From NCBI RefSeq assembly GCF_900129775.1, contig NZ_FQWV01000010.1, forward strand, positions 1-64,000: 64,000 nucleotides of DNA. Direction: 5' to 3'. This document shows, piece by piece, positions 16,480 to 25,092 of the stretch. The notes beneath the pieces were generated by a model. It did no database searches, had not been told where the DNA came from, and worked only from the letters and a program-made list of their open reading frames with translations. This DNA is from Halobaculum gomorrense (GTDB lineage: Archaea > Halobacteriota > Halobacteria > Halobacteriales > Haloferacaceae). Each line of letters opens with the position of its first letter. The first letter of the stretch is position 1. The position numbers were made by a program, and so were the translations under genes.

Positions 16480-16512
16480 ACGTTCACTAGGGGGTAATCG
16501 ATAACGTAATAC
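16480..16512 (+). promoter_or_regulatory. glpA promoter region
   Basis: ACGTTCACTA (16480-16489) is followed by an AT-rich GTAATCGATAACGTAATAC stretch (16494-16512) that is the best TATA candidate, about 45 bp before the glpA start at 16551. GTTCACTA is shared, in the same orientation relative to transcription, with the glpK promoter. A shared 8-mer alone is weak evidence. Confidence 0.4.
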
Positions 16513-16550
16513 CCGACGCGTCCGTGAGGTGTGATACACGGAGTCATACT

Positions 16551-18347
16551 ATGAGCGATCGGACGGAGGTGCTCGTCGTCGGCGGCGGGTCGACCGGCTG
16601 CGGCGTGGCCCGGGATCTGGCCACCCGCGGGGTCGACGTGACGCTCGTCGAACAGGGCAACCTCACACACGGGACGACGGGGCGGATGCACGGCCTCCTC
16701 CACAGCGGCGGGCGATACGCGGTCTCGGACCAGGCCAGCGCTCGGGAGTGTATCGAGGAGAACCGGGTGCTGCGCGACATCGCGAGCCACTGCGTCGAGC
16801 TGACCGGGGGGCTGTTCGTCAAGCGCCCCGAGGACACCGAGGAGTACTTCCAGGAGAAGCTGGCGGGCTGTCGCGAGTGCGGCATCCCCGCGGAGGTGCT
16901 CTCAGCCGAGGAGGCGCGGGAGGTCGAGCCGTTCCTCGCAGGCGACATCGACAAGGCGATCCGGGTGCCCGACGGCGCGGTCGACCCGTTCCGGCTGTGC
17001 GTCGCCAACGCGGCCGACGCAGAGGCCCACGGCGCGCGCATCGAGACGCACTCGCCGGTCACAGACGTGCTCGTCGAAGACGGCGCGGTCGTTGGCGTCG
17101 AGGTGACACACGAATCTGGAGCCGGAAAGCGCGTCCACGGCGTCGAGGGCGGCACCGAGGAGATCTACGCCGACCACGTCGTCAACGCGACGGGCGCGTG
17201 GGCCGGGCGCATCGGCGACATGGCCGGCGTCGACGTGGAGGTGCGACCGAGCAAGGGCGTGATGACCGTGATGAACGTCCGCGAGGTCGACACGGTGGTC
17301 AACCGGTGCAAGCCGAAGGGCGACGCCGACATCGTCGTCCCCCACGAGACCACCTGTATCCTCGGCACGACCGACGAGGAGGTCGAGGACCCGGAGGACT
17401 ACCCCGAGGAGGCGTGGGAGGTCGACCTCATGATCGAAGAGCTGTCGAAGCTCGTCCCGATGCTCGACGGCGCCCGCACGATCCGCTCGTACTGGGGCGT
17501 GCGCCCGCTGTACGAGCCGCCGGGCACGGGGACCGAGGACCCAACCGACATCACGCGGGACTTCTTCCTGCTGGATCACGCCGAGCGCGACGACCTACCG
17601 GGGATGACCTCCATCGTCGGCGGGAAGTTCACCACCTACCGGCTGATGGCTGAGCAGATCTCCGACCACGTCTGTGACCTCCTCGGCGTCGAGGCCGCGT
17701 GCACGACCGCCGACCGCCCGCTCCCCGGCAGCGAGGACTTCTCGGTGCTGCGCGACTACATGGACGAGTTCGGCCTGCGCTCGCCGGTCGGCCGCCGGAG
17801 CGTCCAGCGGCTGGGCTCCCGCGCCGACGAGGTGCTCGACACCGACGAGCCGAACCCCGTCGTCTGCCAGTGCGAGGCGGTCACCCGCGCGGAACTGCGG
17901 GACGCCATCGGGGGGTCGGGCTCGGACCTGAACGCGGTCCGCCTGCGCACCCGCGCGTCGATGGGCAACTGTCAGGGGGGGTTTTGCGCCCACCGGATGG
18001 CCAACGAGCTCCACGCGGGCGGCGACTTCGACCGACCGACCGTCGACGCCGCGCTCGACGAGCTGTGGCAGGAGCGCTGGAAGGGCCAGCGCCACGCGCT
18101 GTGGGGCGAACAGCTCTCGCAGGCGATGCTCAACCACCTCCTGCACGCGACGACGTTCAACCGCGACGGCGCCGCCCCGGAGGACTTCGCGGCGTTCGAC
18201 GCCGGGGAGTGCGGCGCGGGGTCGGCCGATCGCGACGCCGCCGACGCGAGCGGCGACGCGGACGACGCCGGCGACACCTCCGAGCGGACGGCCGCCGACG
18301 GCGGTGTCTCCGCCCGCGACTGCGGGGGTGATCGGGGTGGCGATTGA
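16551..18347 (+). CDS. glpA: Anaerobic-type glycerol-3-phosphate dehydrogenase subunit A
   Basis: Catalytic FAD subunit oxidising glycerol-3-phosphate to dihydroxyacetone phosphate. Seen in 598 residues: FAD site [18 protein letters not shown] (residues 6-23), [18 protein letters not shown] (about 43-60), [29 protein letters not shown] (about 310), and a C-terminal BFD-type [2Fe-2S] domain with CQCE (about 441) and GNCQGGFC (about 471-478). The last 50 residues are Asp/Ala-rich and disordered. The ATG at 16551 is preferred to a GTG 27 bp upstream. It overlaps glpB by 11 bp. Expected to pass electrons through GlpB/GlpC to menaquinone. Confidence 0.95.
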   Translation: MSDRTEVLVVGGGSTGCGVARDLATRGVDVTLVEQGNLTHGTTGRMHGLLHSGGRYAVSDQASARECIEENRVLRDIASHCVELTGGLFVKRPEDTEEYFQEKLAGCRECGIPAEVLSAEEAREVEPFLAGDIDKAIRVPDGAVDPFRLCVANAADAEAHGARIETHSPVTDVLVEDGAVVGVEVTHESGAGKRVHGVEGGTEEIYADHVVNATGAWAGRIGDMAGVDVEVRPSKGVMTVMNVREVDTVVNRCKPKGDADIVVPHETTCILGTTDEEVEDPEDYPEEAWEVDLMIEELSKLVPMLDGARTIRSYWGVRPLYEPPGTGTEDPTDITRDFFLLDHAERDDLPGMTSIVGGKFTTYRLMAEQISDHVCDLLGVEAACTTADRPLPGSEDFSVLRDYMDEFGLRSPVGRRSVQRLGSRADEVLDTDEPNPVVCQCEAVTRAELRDAIGGSGSDLNAVRLRTRASMGNCQGGFCAHRMANELHAGGDFDRPTVDAALDELWQERWKGQRHALWGEQLSQAMLNHLLHATTFNRDGAAPEDFAAFDAGECGAGSADRDAADASGDADDAGDTSERTAADGGVSARDCGGDRGGD

Positions 18348-19689
18348 GTCCGACGTGGTCGTGATCGGCGGCGGCCTCGCCGGTGCGACGGCGGCGCTGT
18401 CGGCCGCCCGCGAGGGCGTCCACGTCCATTTGGTCTCTGCGAACGAGAGCACCCTCCGGCAGGCGAGCGGCCTGATCGACGCGCTCGGCTACGCCGTCGG
18501 ACACGCGGCGGAGAACGACGGAGAGGACGCGGGAGCGGGCTCGGGCGACGCCGACGCGGTGCCCGGCCCGCTGGCGGACCCGTTCGCGGTGATCGAGGAC
18601 CTCCCCGCGGACCACCCGTACCGCGTCGCCGGCGCGGACGCCCTCCGCGAGGGGCTGGCACTGTTCGACGACGCCGTCGGCGACCTGTACCGGGGCGGCC
18701 ACACCGACCGCAACGCGCTCGTCCCGACGACCTCGGGGCGCGCGAAGCCGACGGCCCGCTACCCGCAGAGCGTGGCCCCGGGACTCGCCAGCGACGGCCG
18801 TCCGATGCTTCTCGTGGGGTTCGAGGCCGACACCGAGTTCGACGCGCCGCTGGCGGCCGAGCGGCTCTCGGCCGCGGGCGTCCCGTTCGACGTGTCGGGC
18901 GCGACGGTCGAATTCGCCGGGGAGTACCGTGCGGACGCGGCTGTCACCCGGCTGGCGCACGCGCTCGAACGCGACGAGAGCGCGGCCTCCGGCCGCGGAA
19001 CGACCGCGGGGGAGGGGCGGACCACCCGGCAGCGACTCGCCGACCGGATCCGTCCGCACCTCGGCGACGCCGAGCGCGTGGGGATCCCGGCGATGCTGGG
19101 CGACAGTCACGTCGAGGAGGTGCGCGCGGACCTCTCCGAGCGCCTCGACGCCGAGGTGTTCGAGGTCCCAACCGGGCCGCCGAGCCTCCCGGGGATCCGC
19201 CTGGAGGATCGGCTGTTCGACGCGCTCGACTCCGCGGGCGTCTCGATGACGACCGGCACGCCCGTCGTCGACTTCGAGACGGGCGCGGACGGTCGGGTCG
19301 CATCGGTGACCATCGACCGCAACGGCGCACGCATCCCGTACGAGGCGGGAGCGTTCGTCCTCGCGACGGGCGGGCTGGTCGGGAAAGGACTCGACTCCGA
19401 CCGCGAGCGCGCGCACGAGGCGCTGTTCGGCTGTCACGTCCCGCAACCAGACGACCGGATGGCCTGGTCTGCGGGGGGCGCGTTCGCCGACCACGCGTTC
19501 GCGCGCTTCGGCGTGCGGCCCGACGACCGGATGCGGCCGCTCGACGTGGAGGGAACACCAGAGTACGCGAACCTGGCGGCTGCCGGCGGCGTCGTCGGCG
19601 GGGCGGACGTGGCGAGAGAGAAGTCGGCCAGCGGCGTCTCGCTGGCCACGGGGCTTGTCGCGGGCCGGACCGCGGCGGAGGAGGCATGA
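18337..19689 (+). CDS. glpB: Glycerol-3-phosphate dehydrogenase subunit GlpB
   Basis: A 450-residue flavoprotein subunit of the GlpABC complex. It opens with a nucleotide-binding [17 protein letters not shown] (about residues 7-23) and has [12 protein letters not shown] (about 42), typical of GlpB, and [14 protein letters not shown] near residue 345. The C-terminal part carries [16 protein letters not shown]. In E. coli GlpB is an FMN subunit linking GlpA to GlpC. I chose GTG at 18337, giving [12 protein letters not shown] and an 11-bp overlap with glpA; upstream alternatives at 18328 or 18304 are possible. Its stop overlaps the glpC start (ATGA). An Asp/Gly-rich insertion is present around residues 55-75. 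Confidence 0.92.
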   Translation: MAIESDVVVIGGGLAGATAALSAAREGVHVHLVSANESTLRQASGLIDALGYAVGHAAENDGEDAGAGSGDADAVPGPLADPFAVIEDLPADHPYRVAGADALREGLALFDDAVGDLYRGGHTDRNALVPTTSGRAKPTARYPQSVAPGLASDGRPMLLVGFEADTEFDAPLAAERLSAAGVPFDVSGATVEFAGEYRADAAVTRLAHALERDESAASGRGTTAGEGRTTRQRLADRIRPHLGDAERVGIPAMLGDSHVEEVRADLSERLDAEVFEVPTGPPSLPGIRLEDRLFDALDSAGVSMTTGTPVVDFETGADGRVASVTIDRNGARIPYEAGAFVLATGGLVGKGLDSDRERAHEALFGCHVPQPDDRMAWSAGGAFADHAFARFGVRPDDRMRPLDVEGTPEYANLAAAGGVVGGADVAREKSASGVSLATGLVAGRTAAEEA

Positions 19690-21083
19690 GCGACACACAC
19701 GACACACACGACACTCACGAGGACTGCGGCTGCGACGGGGAGGCGAACCGATCGGCGGCGACCGACGGCGGCGCCGTCGCCGGGTCGACCGCCGGGAGCG
19801 AGGACGAATTCGAGCCGGTCGACGTGTTCGAGGGCTCGGAGATGGACCTCCGGCCCGGCGCCGACTCCTGCTACAAGTGCACCTCCTGTGACACCTCCTG
19901 TCCGGTCGCGGAGGTGGACGACTCCTTCCCCGGGCCGAAGTTCCAGGGCCCCGAACAGTGGCGCCTCAAGCGCAAGGAAGACACCGAGATCGACGACTCG
20001 ATCACCGGCTGCTCCAACTGCATGCGCTGTGACGGCGCCTGCCCTTCGGACGTGCCGCTGTCGCAGATGCACAACACCGCACGCGCGGAGTACGTCGAGA
20101 ACCAGCAGCCCACGCTCTCCCGGGAGTACCTCCGCAACCGCATCCTCGCGAACTACGGCACGCTCGCGGCGCTCGGGTCGAAAGTCCCTCGGCTCACGAA
20201 CGCCATCATGGGCAACTCCCTCGTGCAGAAGGTGAACGAGACGGTGCTCGGGATCACCGCCGAGCGCGACTTCCCGGAGTTCGCAGACCAGACGTTCCGC
20301 GGATGGTGGAAGGAGCGCGGCGGCCCGAAGGTCGAAAGCGAGGAGAAGCGGGTCGCCTACTTCCACGGCGACTACGCCAACTACAACACCGTCGAGGTGG
20401 CGAAGGCGCTCGTCCGGGTGTACGAGGCCTTCGGTTACGAGATCGCGGTGCCGGACCAGCGCTGCTCGGGCACGCCGATGTTCGCAAACGGGATGCTCGA
20501 CGACGCGCGGCGCTCCGCGGCGGTCAACGTCGAGAGCCTCGGCGAGATGATCGAGCAGGGGTACGACGTGGTCGCCTCCTGTACCTCCTGCTCGATGGCC
20601 CTTCGCCAGGAGTACCCCGAGCTGTTCGACTTCGAGGGCACCGAGACGGTCGCCGCGAACACCTACGACGCGCTGGAGTACCTCCTGATCAACGAGAACG
20701 TGATCGACCCGCTGAGCGAGGTCGACGCCGCCGACCACGATATCCCCGACTTCGCGTACCACGCGCCGTGTCACTCCCGAAATCAGGGGCTCGACCGGCA
20801 GGCGGTCGAGCTGTTCCGCTACCTCGACGGCGTCGACGTGGCGGACGTTGGCGACTCCTGCTCGGGGATCTCGGGGACCTACGGCTGGAAGGAGGAGAAG
20901 TACGAGTACTCCATGGAGATCGGCGAGGAGATGTTCGAGCACATGGAGCACGCCAACGGCGAGACCGGGATGACCGAGTGCCCGACCTGCTCGATGCAAA
21001 TGGAGCACGGCACCGGCTACGAGATCGACCACCCCCTTCAGGTGCTGGAGGCGGCGCTCGTCGACACCGACGTGACGATCTGA
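19686..21083 (+). CDS. glpC: Glycerol-3-phosphate dehydrogenase iron-sulfur subunit GlpC
   Basis: A 465-residue membrane-anchoring electron-transfer subunit. Two [4Fe-4S] ferredoxin motifs are visible: CYKCTSCDTSCPV (about residue 61) and CSNCMRCDGACP (about 108). Two CCG (heterodisulfide-reductase-type) modules follow: CTSCSMALRQEYP (about 298) with HAPCHSRNQG (about 358), and CPTCSMQMEHG (about 431). Electrons would go from GlpA/GlpB to menaquinone. The N-terminus is unusual: His/Asp/Thr repeats then DCGCDGE, with a 30-residue disordered stretch before the first cluster. Translational coupling to glpB (ATGA). An inverted repeat lies 31 bp after the stop. Confidence 0.94.
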   Translation: MSDTHDTHDTHEDCGCDGEANRSAATDGGAVAGSTAGSEDEFEPVDVFEGSEMDLRPGADSCYKCTSCDTSCPVAEVDDSFPGPKFQGPEQWRLKRKEDTEIDDSITGCSNCMRCDGACPSDVPLSQMHNTARAEYVENQQPTLSREYLRNRILANYGTLAALGSKVPRLTNAIMGNSLVQKVNETVLGITAERDFPEFADQTFRGWWKERGGPKVESEEKRVAYFHGDYANYNTVEVAKALVRVYEAFGYEIAVPDQRCSGTPMFANGMLDDARRSAAVNVESLGEMIEQGYDVVASCTSCSMALRQEYPELFDFEGTETVAANTYDALEYLLINENVIDPLSEVDAADHDIPDFAYHAPCHSRNQGLDRQAVELFRYLDGVDVADVGDSCSGISGTYGWKEEKYEYSMEIGEEMFEHMEHANGETGMTECPTCSMQMEHGTGYEIDHPLQVLEAALVDTDVTI

Positions 21084-21113
21084 GTCCGGAGTCCAAAGTC
21101 CCGAGTATCGAAT

Positions 21114-21130
21114 CCCGAGTCGATCTCGGG
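21114..21130 (+). terminator. Possible stem-loop after glpC
   Basis: CCCGAG (21114-21119) and CTCGGG (21125-21130) can form a 6-bp GC stem with a 5-base loop. It lies among several GAGTC repeats (21082-21120) between glpC and the thioesterase gene. No T-run follows, so its role as a terminator is uncertain. Confidence 0.3.
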
Positions 21131-21165
21131 GACAACCCTACGTCCCCCGCCCGAGTCCCATCCGT

Positions 21166-21606
21166 ATGGCGACGATCAGCGACACGTACATCGAGAACCG
21201 CGAGCGCGTCCAGCCGGACGACGCCAACAACTACGGCAGTGCCCACGGAGGGAACGTCGCCAAGTGGATGGACGAGGTCGGCGCGATGTCGGCGATGCGC
21301 CACGCCGGCGAGACGTGCGTCACCGCCCGGATCAACCGACTGGACTTCGAGCGGCCGATCCCCCGCGGGGACATCTGCGTCATCGAGTCGTACGCGTATG
21401 CGACCGGTCGCACCTCGATCCGGGTGCGACTGCGCGCCTATCGCGAGGCGCCCCGAACGGGCGAGCGCGAGCAGACGACGGAGTCGTACTTCGTGTTCGT
21501 CGCCGTCGACGACGACATGCGCCCAACCGAGGTGCCGGAGCTCGCCGTCGGGTCCGACCGCTGTCGCACGTTGCGCGACGAGGCGCTCGACGGCGAGACC
21601 GAGTGA
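21166..21606 (+). CDS. Acyl-CoA thioesterase (hotdog fold)
   Basis: A 146-residue hotdog-fold protein of the YciA/BACH type that hydrolyses acyl-CoA. Motifs: NNYGSAHGGNVAKWMDEVGAMSA (residues about 24-46), where the conserved Gly-Gly and Asp/Glu form the active site, then the RINRLDFERPIPRGD strand (about 57) and ESYAYATGRTSI. The length is that of a single hotdog domain, likely hexameric in the family. It follows glpC by 82 bp on the same strand, but its promoter is unclear; the neighbouring GAGTC-rich spacer holds a small stem-loop. Substrate chain length cannot be predicted. Confidence 0.86.
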   Translation: MATISDTYIENRERVQPDDANNYGSAHGGNVAKWMDEVGAMSAMRHAGETCVTARINRLDFERPIPRGDICVIESYAYATGRTSIRVRLRAYREAPRTGEREQTTESYFVFVAVDDDMRPTEVPELAVGSDRCRTLRDEALDGETE

Positions 21607-21654
21607 GCGGTCGTCGCGGCGTCCGTCCGGCGGATCGACGCCCGTCCGACGGAC

Positions 21655-22815
21655 TCAGTCGTCGCTCGGCGACTCGGCGATCCCCGCCCCGCGGCCATCG
21701 TCGCGGCCCGTCCAGTCGAAGCGGCGCTGGAAGTACAGCGCGACGTTGACGAGCGCGAGCAACACAGGGACCTCGATGAGCGGGCCGACGACGGTCGCGA
21801 ACGCGACGCCGGAGCCGACGCCGAACACCGCGACGGCGACGGCGATGGCCAGTTCGAAGTTGTTCGAGGCGGCGGTGAAGCCGATGGCGGTCGTCGTCGA
21901 GTAGTCGGCGCCGACGCCGCGACCCATCCCGAAGCTGACGAGGAACATCACGACGAAGTAGACCGTCAGCGGCACCGCGATCAGGAGCACGTCGCCCGGC
22001 GAGGCGACGATCGCGCCGCCCTGCGTGGCGAACATCACGATCACCGTGAACAGCAGCGCGACGAGCGTCAGCGGGTCGATCCGCGGCACGAACTCCTCCT
22101 CGTACCACGCTTCGCCTTTGAGACGGGTGCCGAGGTAACGGCTCAGAACGCCCGCGGCGAACGGGACCCCCAAGAACACCGCGATCGCCTCGAACACCTG
22201 TACGGGCGTCACGTCGAACGTCGTGATGCCGGCGACGAGCGACTCCATCCCGAGCAGCGGCGGGAGGAACAGCGCGAAGAACCAGACGTACACGCCGTAG
22301 GTGACGATCTGGAACAGGCTGTTGAACGCGACCAGCCCGGTGACGTACTCGGTCGAGCCCTCCGCGAGCTCGTTCCACACGAGCACCATCGCGATACATC
22401 GGGCCATCCCGATGAACACGAGGCCGAGGAAGTACTCGGGGCGGGCCGGCAGCCCGGGGACGACCCCGCCGAAGAAGACGACCGCGAGCCCGAACATCAG
22501 CGTCGGGCCGATGAGCCAGTTCTGGATGAGGCTCAGGCTGAGGACGCGCCAGTTACTGAAGACGGTCCGCAGCCGCGAGTAATCGGCCTTCGCGAGCGGC
22601 GGGTACATCATCGCGATCAATCCGATCTCCACGAGGTGGTAGCTCCGGATCGGTTGCGTCACCGTCGGCGCGACGAATCCGAGGCCGACGCCGACCGCCA
22701 TCGCAGCGAAGATCCAGACGGTGAGGTACTTGTCGAGGAAGTCCATCGACCGCGGGTCGCCGCAGGCGTCGCAGCCGCAGTTCGGGCCGTGGTCGTGGGC
22801 GTCTGTGTCACTCAT
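21655..22815 (-). CDS. acr3: ACR3-family arsenite efflux transporter
   Basis: Exports As(III) (and possibly Sb(III)) across the membrane. The 386-residue protein has about ten transmembrane helices and the ACR3 signatures LAKADYSRL (about 75), FIGMARCIAMVLVWNELA with the essential Cys (about 135-150), FNSLFQIVTYG, and ASNNFELAIAVAVAVFG (about 313) plus GPLIEVPVLLALV with a conserved Glu. An extra N-terminal tail, HDHGPNCGCDACGDP, places four His/Cys-type ligands ahead of helix 1. The gene overlaps the upstream ArsR-type regulator gene by 8 bp and forms an operon with it. Convergent with the thioesterase gene. Confidence 0.93.
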   Translation of the reverse strand: MSDTDAHDHGPNCGCDACGDPRSMDFLDKYLTVWIFAAMAVGVGLGFVAPTVTQPIRSYHLVEIGLIAMMYPPLAKADYSRLRTVFSNWRVLSLSLIQNWLIGPTLMFGLAVVFFGGVVPGLPARPEYFLGLVFIGMARCIAMVLVWNELAEGSTEYVTGLVAFNSLFQIVTYGVYVWFFALFLPPLLGMESLVAGITTFDVTPVQVFEAIAVFLGVPFAAGVLSRYLGTRLKGEAWYEEEFVPRIDPLTLVALLFTVIVMFATQGGAIVASPGDVLLIAVPLTVYFVVMFLVSFGMGRGVGADYSTTTAIGFTAASNNFELAIAVAVAVFGVGSGVAFATVVGPLIEVPVLLALVNVALYFQRRFDWTGRDDGRGAGIAESPSDD

Positions 22816-23206
22816 CGCGCACGCTTCCGTTCAGCACCGTCACCAGCGCGACCGCGCGGTTGGTGGCCCGGTACTTCTTCCATCGGCCGTCCTTGCGCCC
22901 CTCGACGAGCCCGGCGTCGACGAGCGCCGAGAGCGCGTGACTGAGGGCGCTCTCGCTCACGTCGACGACCGCGTTCAGTTCGCAGACGCAGAGTTCCTCG
23001 CGCGCGGCGACGAGCACGCGCACGAGCGTGTAACGCGTCTCGTTTGCCAGCGCGGAGAGCACGTCGAGTTCGGTCTCCAGTGTCGCGTTCTCGAGCGTCG
23101 CTTCGAGCGTCCCGAGTTCGTCGAGCCGGCGCTCGACATCCTCGCTGCGACACTCCCCGAGTTCGTCGTCCAGGTAGCGTCGGAGGCGCCCCGTTGCTTG
23201 TGCCAT
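22808..23206 (-). CDS. ArsR-family winged-helix regulator (with acr3)
   Basis: A 132-residue DNA-binding protein. Residues 50-120 form an ArsR winged helix: LDVLSALANETRYTLVRVL, then ELCVCELNAVVDVSESALSHALSALVDAGLVEGRKDGRWKKYR. The ELCVCEL Cys pair in helix 3 is the classic arsenite-sensing motif of ArsR. Residues 1-45 are an extra helical region. I placed the start at ATG 23206 (MAQATGRL), 8 residues after which homology looks good; the longer frame to 23323 has none. It is cotranscribed with acr3 and most likely represses the operon until As(III) binds. A TGAATTACTTCA palindrome lies 14 bp upstream. Confidence 0.9.
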   Translation of the reverse strand: MAQATGRLRRYLDDELGECRSEDVERRLDELGTLEATLENATLETELDVLSALANETRYTLVRVLVAAREELCVCELNAVVDVSESALSHALSALVDAGLVEGRKDGRWKKYRATNRAVALVTVLNGSVRDE

Positions 23207-23219
23207 CGAACATTGGTTG

Positions 23220-23238
23220 TGAAGTAATTCAATTAATA
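23220..23238 (-). promoter_or_regulatory. Promoter/operator of arsR-acr3
   Basis: TGAAGTAATTCA (23220-23231) is an inverted repeat of TGAA and TTCA. It overlaps the downstream edge of an AT-rich TATA element (ATTAATT on the minus strand, 23232-23238), 14-32 bp before the regulator's start. Repressor binding there would block TBP. A related GTTCA-AA-TGAAC repeat precedes the second ArsR-type gene. Confidence 0.5.
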
Positions 23239-23350
23239 TCTCCGATAGGCTTGGCCGTCTACCGGCGATATATGGCAACAAGGTTTGATAGATGCCCGGA
23301 AAACGGGCGGAAGCGGAACCCATTTACTTGAATGAATACTAAACTCATAT

Positions 23351-23770
23351 GTGGAATCAGGTACCGCGACCGAAGCACGACCGGACCGCGCCAGCGCATC
23401 GGGCCGCAAACAGCGGATCGGAACGGAGTTCCTCGGCGGGTTCGGGACGAAAACGGGGGACTCCGATCTCCTGTTTCTCGAGGGGCAGCTCCCCGAGGAC
23501 GGCGACCGGATCGCGGCCGACGAGCCCCCCGCCCGACAGCTCGAATGATGTCTGGAGGCGCTCGAATCGGAGCTGGGTCGGCGAGGGAAGTCGCTCGACG
23601 ACGTACTGAAGATCACGCTGTACCTCGCTGAGATGGACGCGTACACGTTCGTGAACGACGCCTACGAGCGGTACGTCGACGGCGAGGTCCCCGCACGCAC
23701 GACCGTCGATGTCTGCGACCTGCTCGGCGGCGCCGCGGTGACCGTCGACGGCGTCGTCGCTCTGGAGTAG
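23351..23770 (+). pseudogene. RidA/YjgF-family gene with premature stop
   Basis: One reading frame of 140 codons carries two parts of a RidA (YjgF/UK114) protein: DLLFLEGQLPEDGDRIAAD before, and KSLDDVLKITLYLAEMDAY plus GEVPARTTVDVCDL after, a TGA at 23546-23548. Both parts are in the same frame, so a single base change (for example CGA or TGG to TGA) explains the break. RidA proteins hydrolyse reactive enamine/imine intermediates from amino acid metabolism. The conserved Arg in PARTTV is intact. The true start is unclear; the frame opens at ATG 23351. It lies inside the arsenic cluster, between two ArsR-type units. Confidence 0.75.
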
Positions 23771-23927
23771 GAGGACCTCGGCCCTTGACGCCGCGATGTC
23801 GAGGATCGTCGGCGAGAGATCGCTCCCGACAGCGCCCGACACGTTTCCCGTCGCTCGAGCCCATCGCGTCCGCGGACGCGTCGACGCCGCCCGCCGTCCC
23901 CTGCTCGTGACCCCTCCGGTTCGCCGT

Positions 23928-24413
23928 TCACTCCGCGGCGCCAGTCCCTTCAGCTCCGCACTCCCCGAACGCCTCGTCGAACAGCGCGACGACGTTCGCC
24001 TCGATCTCGTCGCGGATCGCGGCCACCTCCTCGGGGGACTTCCCGTCGGGATCCGAAAGCGCCCAGTCGCGCGCCTCGACAGCGTCCGAAAGCGACAGCG
24101 TCGAACACCCCATCGTCGCAACGTAGTCGCACTCGTTCAGCTCACCGTCAGTCACCTCGCGCGGCGTCCGGCCGGACACGTCGATCCCGACCTCCGCCAT
24201 CGCGTCGACGACCTCGTCGTGAACGCGGTCGGCGGGGCGGGTGCCGCCGGTGCGGAGCTCGACGCGGTCGCCGAGGCCGCGGCGGTCGACCTCGCGCTCG
24301 GCGAAGGCGTACGACATCTGCGAGCGTCCGGCATTCTGGACACAGACGAACGCGAGGCGGACGGGGTCGTCGGTGTTCGCACCGTTCGCATCGTTCGCGC
24401 CGCCGTCGCTCAT
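23928..24413 (-). CDS. arsC: Arsenate reductase (low-molecular-weight phosphatase type)
   Basis: A 161-residue protein of the LMW-phosphatase/thioredoxin-linked arsenate reductase family, reducing As(V) to As(III) for export by ACR3. The P-loop CVQNAGRSQM fits CX5R at about residues 24-30. Further Cys residues in NECDYVATMGCS (about 105-115) fit the redox relay seen in thioredoxin-coupled ArsC, and SDPDGKS holds the conserved DP. A phosphatase without arsenate activity is possible, but the genes around it favour arsenate. The start ATG 24413 overlaps the upstream arsR-type stop (ATGA), so the two genes are one operon. The first 20 residues are a Gly/Asn/Asp-rich lead. Confidence 0.87.
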   Translation of the reverse strand: MSDGGANDANGANTDDPVRLAFVCVQNAGRSQMSYAFAEREVDRRGLGDRVELRTGGTRPADRVHDEVVDAMAEVGIDVSGRTPREVTDGELNECDYVATMGCSTLSLSDAVEARDWALSDPDGKSPEEVAAIRDEIEANVVALFDEAFGECGAEGTGAAE

Positions 24414-24814
24414 TCGTCCGCCCCGCGGGTCGACTCGAGGGTGTTCAACAGCGCGTCCGCCCGCTCGGTGGTGTCGTAGTAGCGCCACTTGCCGTCCTTG
24501 CGGCGCGCGAGCAGGCCCACGTCGGTCAGCGCCGACAGCGCGTGACTGACCGCCGATTCGCTCACGTCGACGAGCGGCGCCAGTTCGCAGACGCACAGCT
24601 CCCCGTCAGCGACCGAAAGCAGACGCACGAGCCGGTAGCGGGTGTCGCTCCCGAGCGCCGAGAGCGCGTCGATGTCGTCGGTTTCCGCCGCCTCGTCGAC
24701 GCGCGCGTCCGCCGCCAACCCGCGGAGTGAAGCTAGTCTGTCGTCCACGTTTGCCGCGCAGCACTCGCTTACCTCGTCCGCGATGAGGCGTTCGAGCCGC
24801 GCTGTGGTTGCCAT
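24410..24814 (-). CDS. ArsR-family winged-helix regulator (with arsC)
   Basis: A 134-residue paralogue of the regulator at 22808. The winged helix is at about residues 50-120: DIDALSALGSDTRYRLVRLL, ELCVCELAPLVDVSESAVSHALSALTDVGLLARRKDGKWRYYD. It keeps the ELCVCEL As(III)-sensing Cys pair. The N-terminus (ADEVSECCAANVDDRL) has an extra CC pair that the first regulator lacks (ECRSEDV there), which could add a metal ligand. It overlaps arsC by 4 bp. An inverted repeat overlaps its likely TATA element. Confidence 0.88.
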   Translation of the reverse strand: MATTARLERLIADEVSECCAANVDDRLASLRGLAADARVDEAAETDDIDALSALGSDTRYRLVRLLSVADGELCVCELAPLVDVSESAVSHALSALTDVGLLARRKDGKWRYYDTTERADALLNTLESTRGADE

Positions 24815-24832
24815 ACTAACGATTGCAGAACT

Positions 24833-24844
24833 GTTCAAATGAAC
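24833..24844 (-). promoter_or_regulatory. Inverted repeat in the promoter of arsR-arsC
   Basis: GTTCA-AA-TGAAC lies 19-30 bp upstream of the start codon at 24814, on top of the position expected for the TATA box. The TTCA/TGAA half sites match those of the site upstream of the first ArsR-type gene (there TGAA-N4-TTCA), suggesting related regulators. Confidence 0.5.
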
Positions 24845-25092
24845 CTGTCGGAGTGCGCGTCGACGGTGACAGGTGCCCGATCGTTCCGGACGGTCTGGAA
24901 GCGTGGCCGGGGTTGAGGTGTCGGTGCGCAGAAGTACGCGTGCCGCCGCGCCGGATCGCTGCGCGTGCGGCACGAGAGACGGGTTCCGTTCCAGTCGCTC
25001 TCGACGTGCGGCCCGACGGGCGCCGACCCACAGTGAGTCGGCGACCGCGTCCGGCCGCTTCCCGACGCCGGCACCGCCCCGAGCGCGGCGTC

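Noticed and set aside
23283-23350. TTGAATGAATAC upstream of the RidA remnant as a third ArsR operator
   Set aside because: The TGAA units are direct, not inverted, and the downstream gene is broken; evidence is too thin.
24845-25092. Possible gene in the 248 bp between arsR and ileS
   Set aside because: No frame shows convincing codon use or a recognisable product; only GC-rich non-coding sequence is seen.
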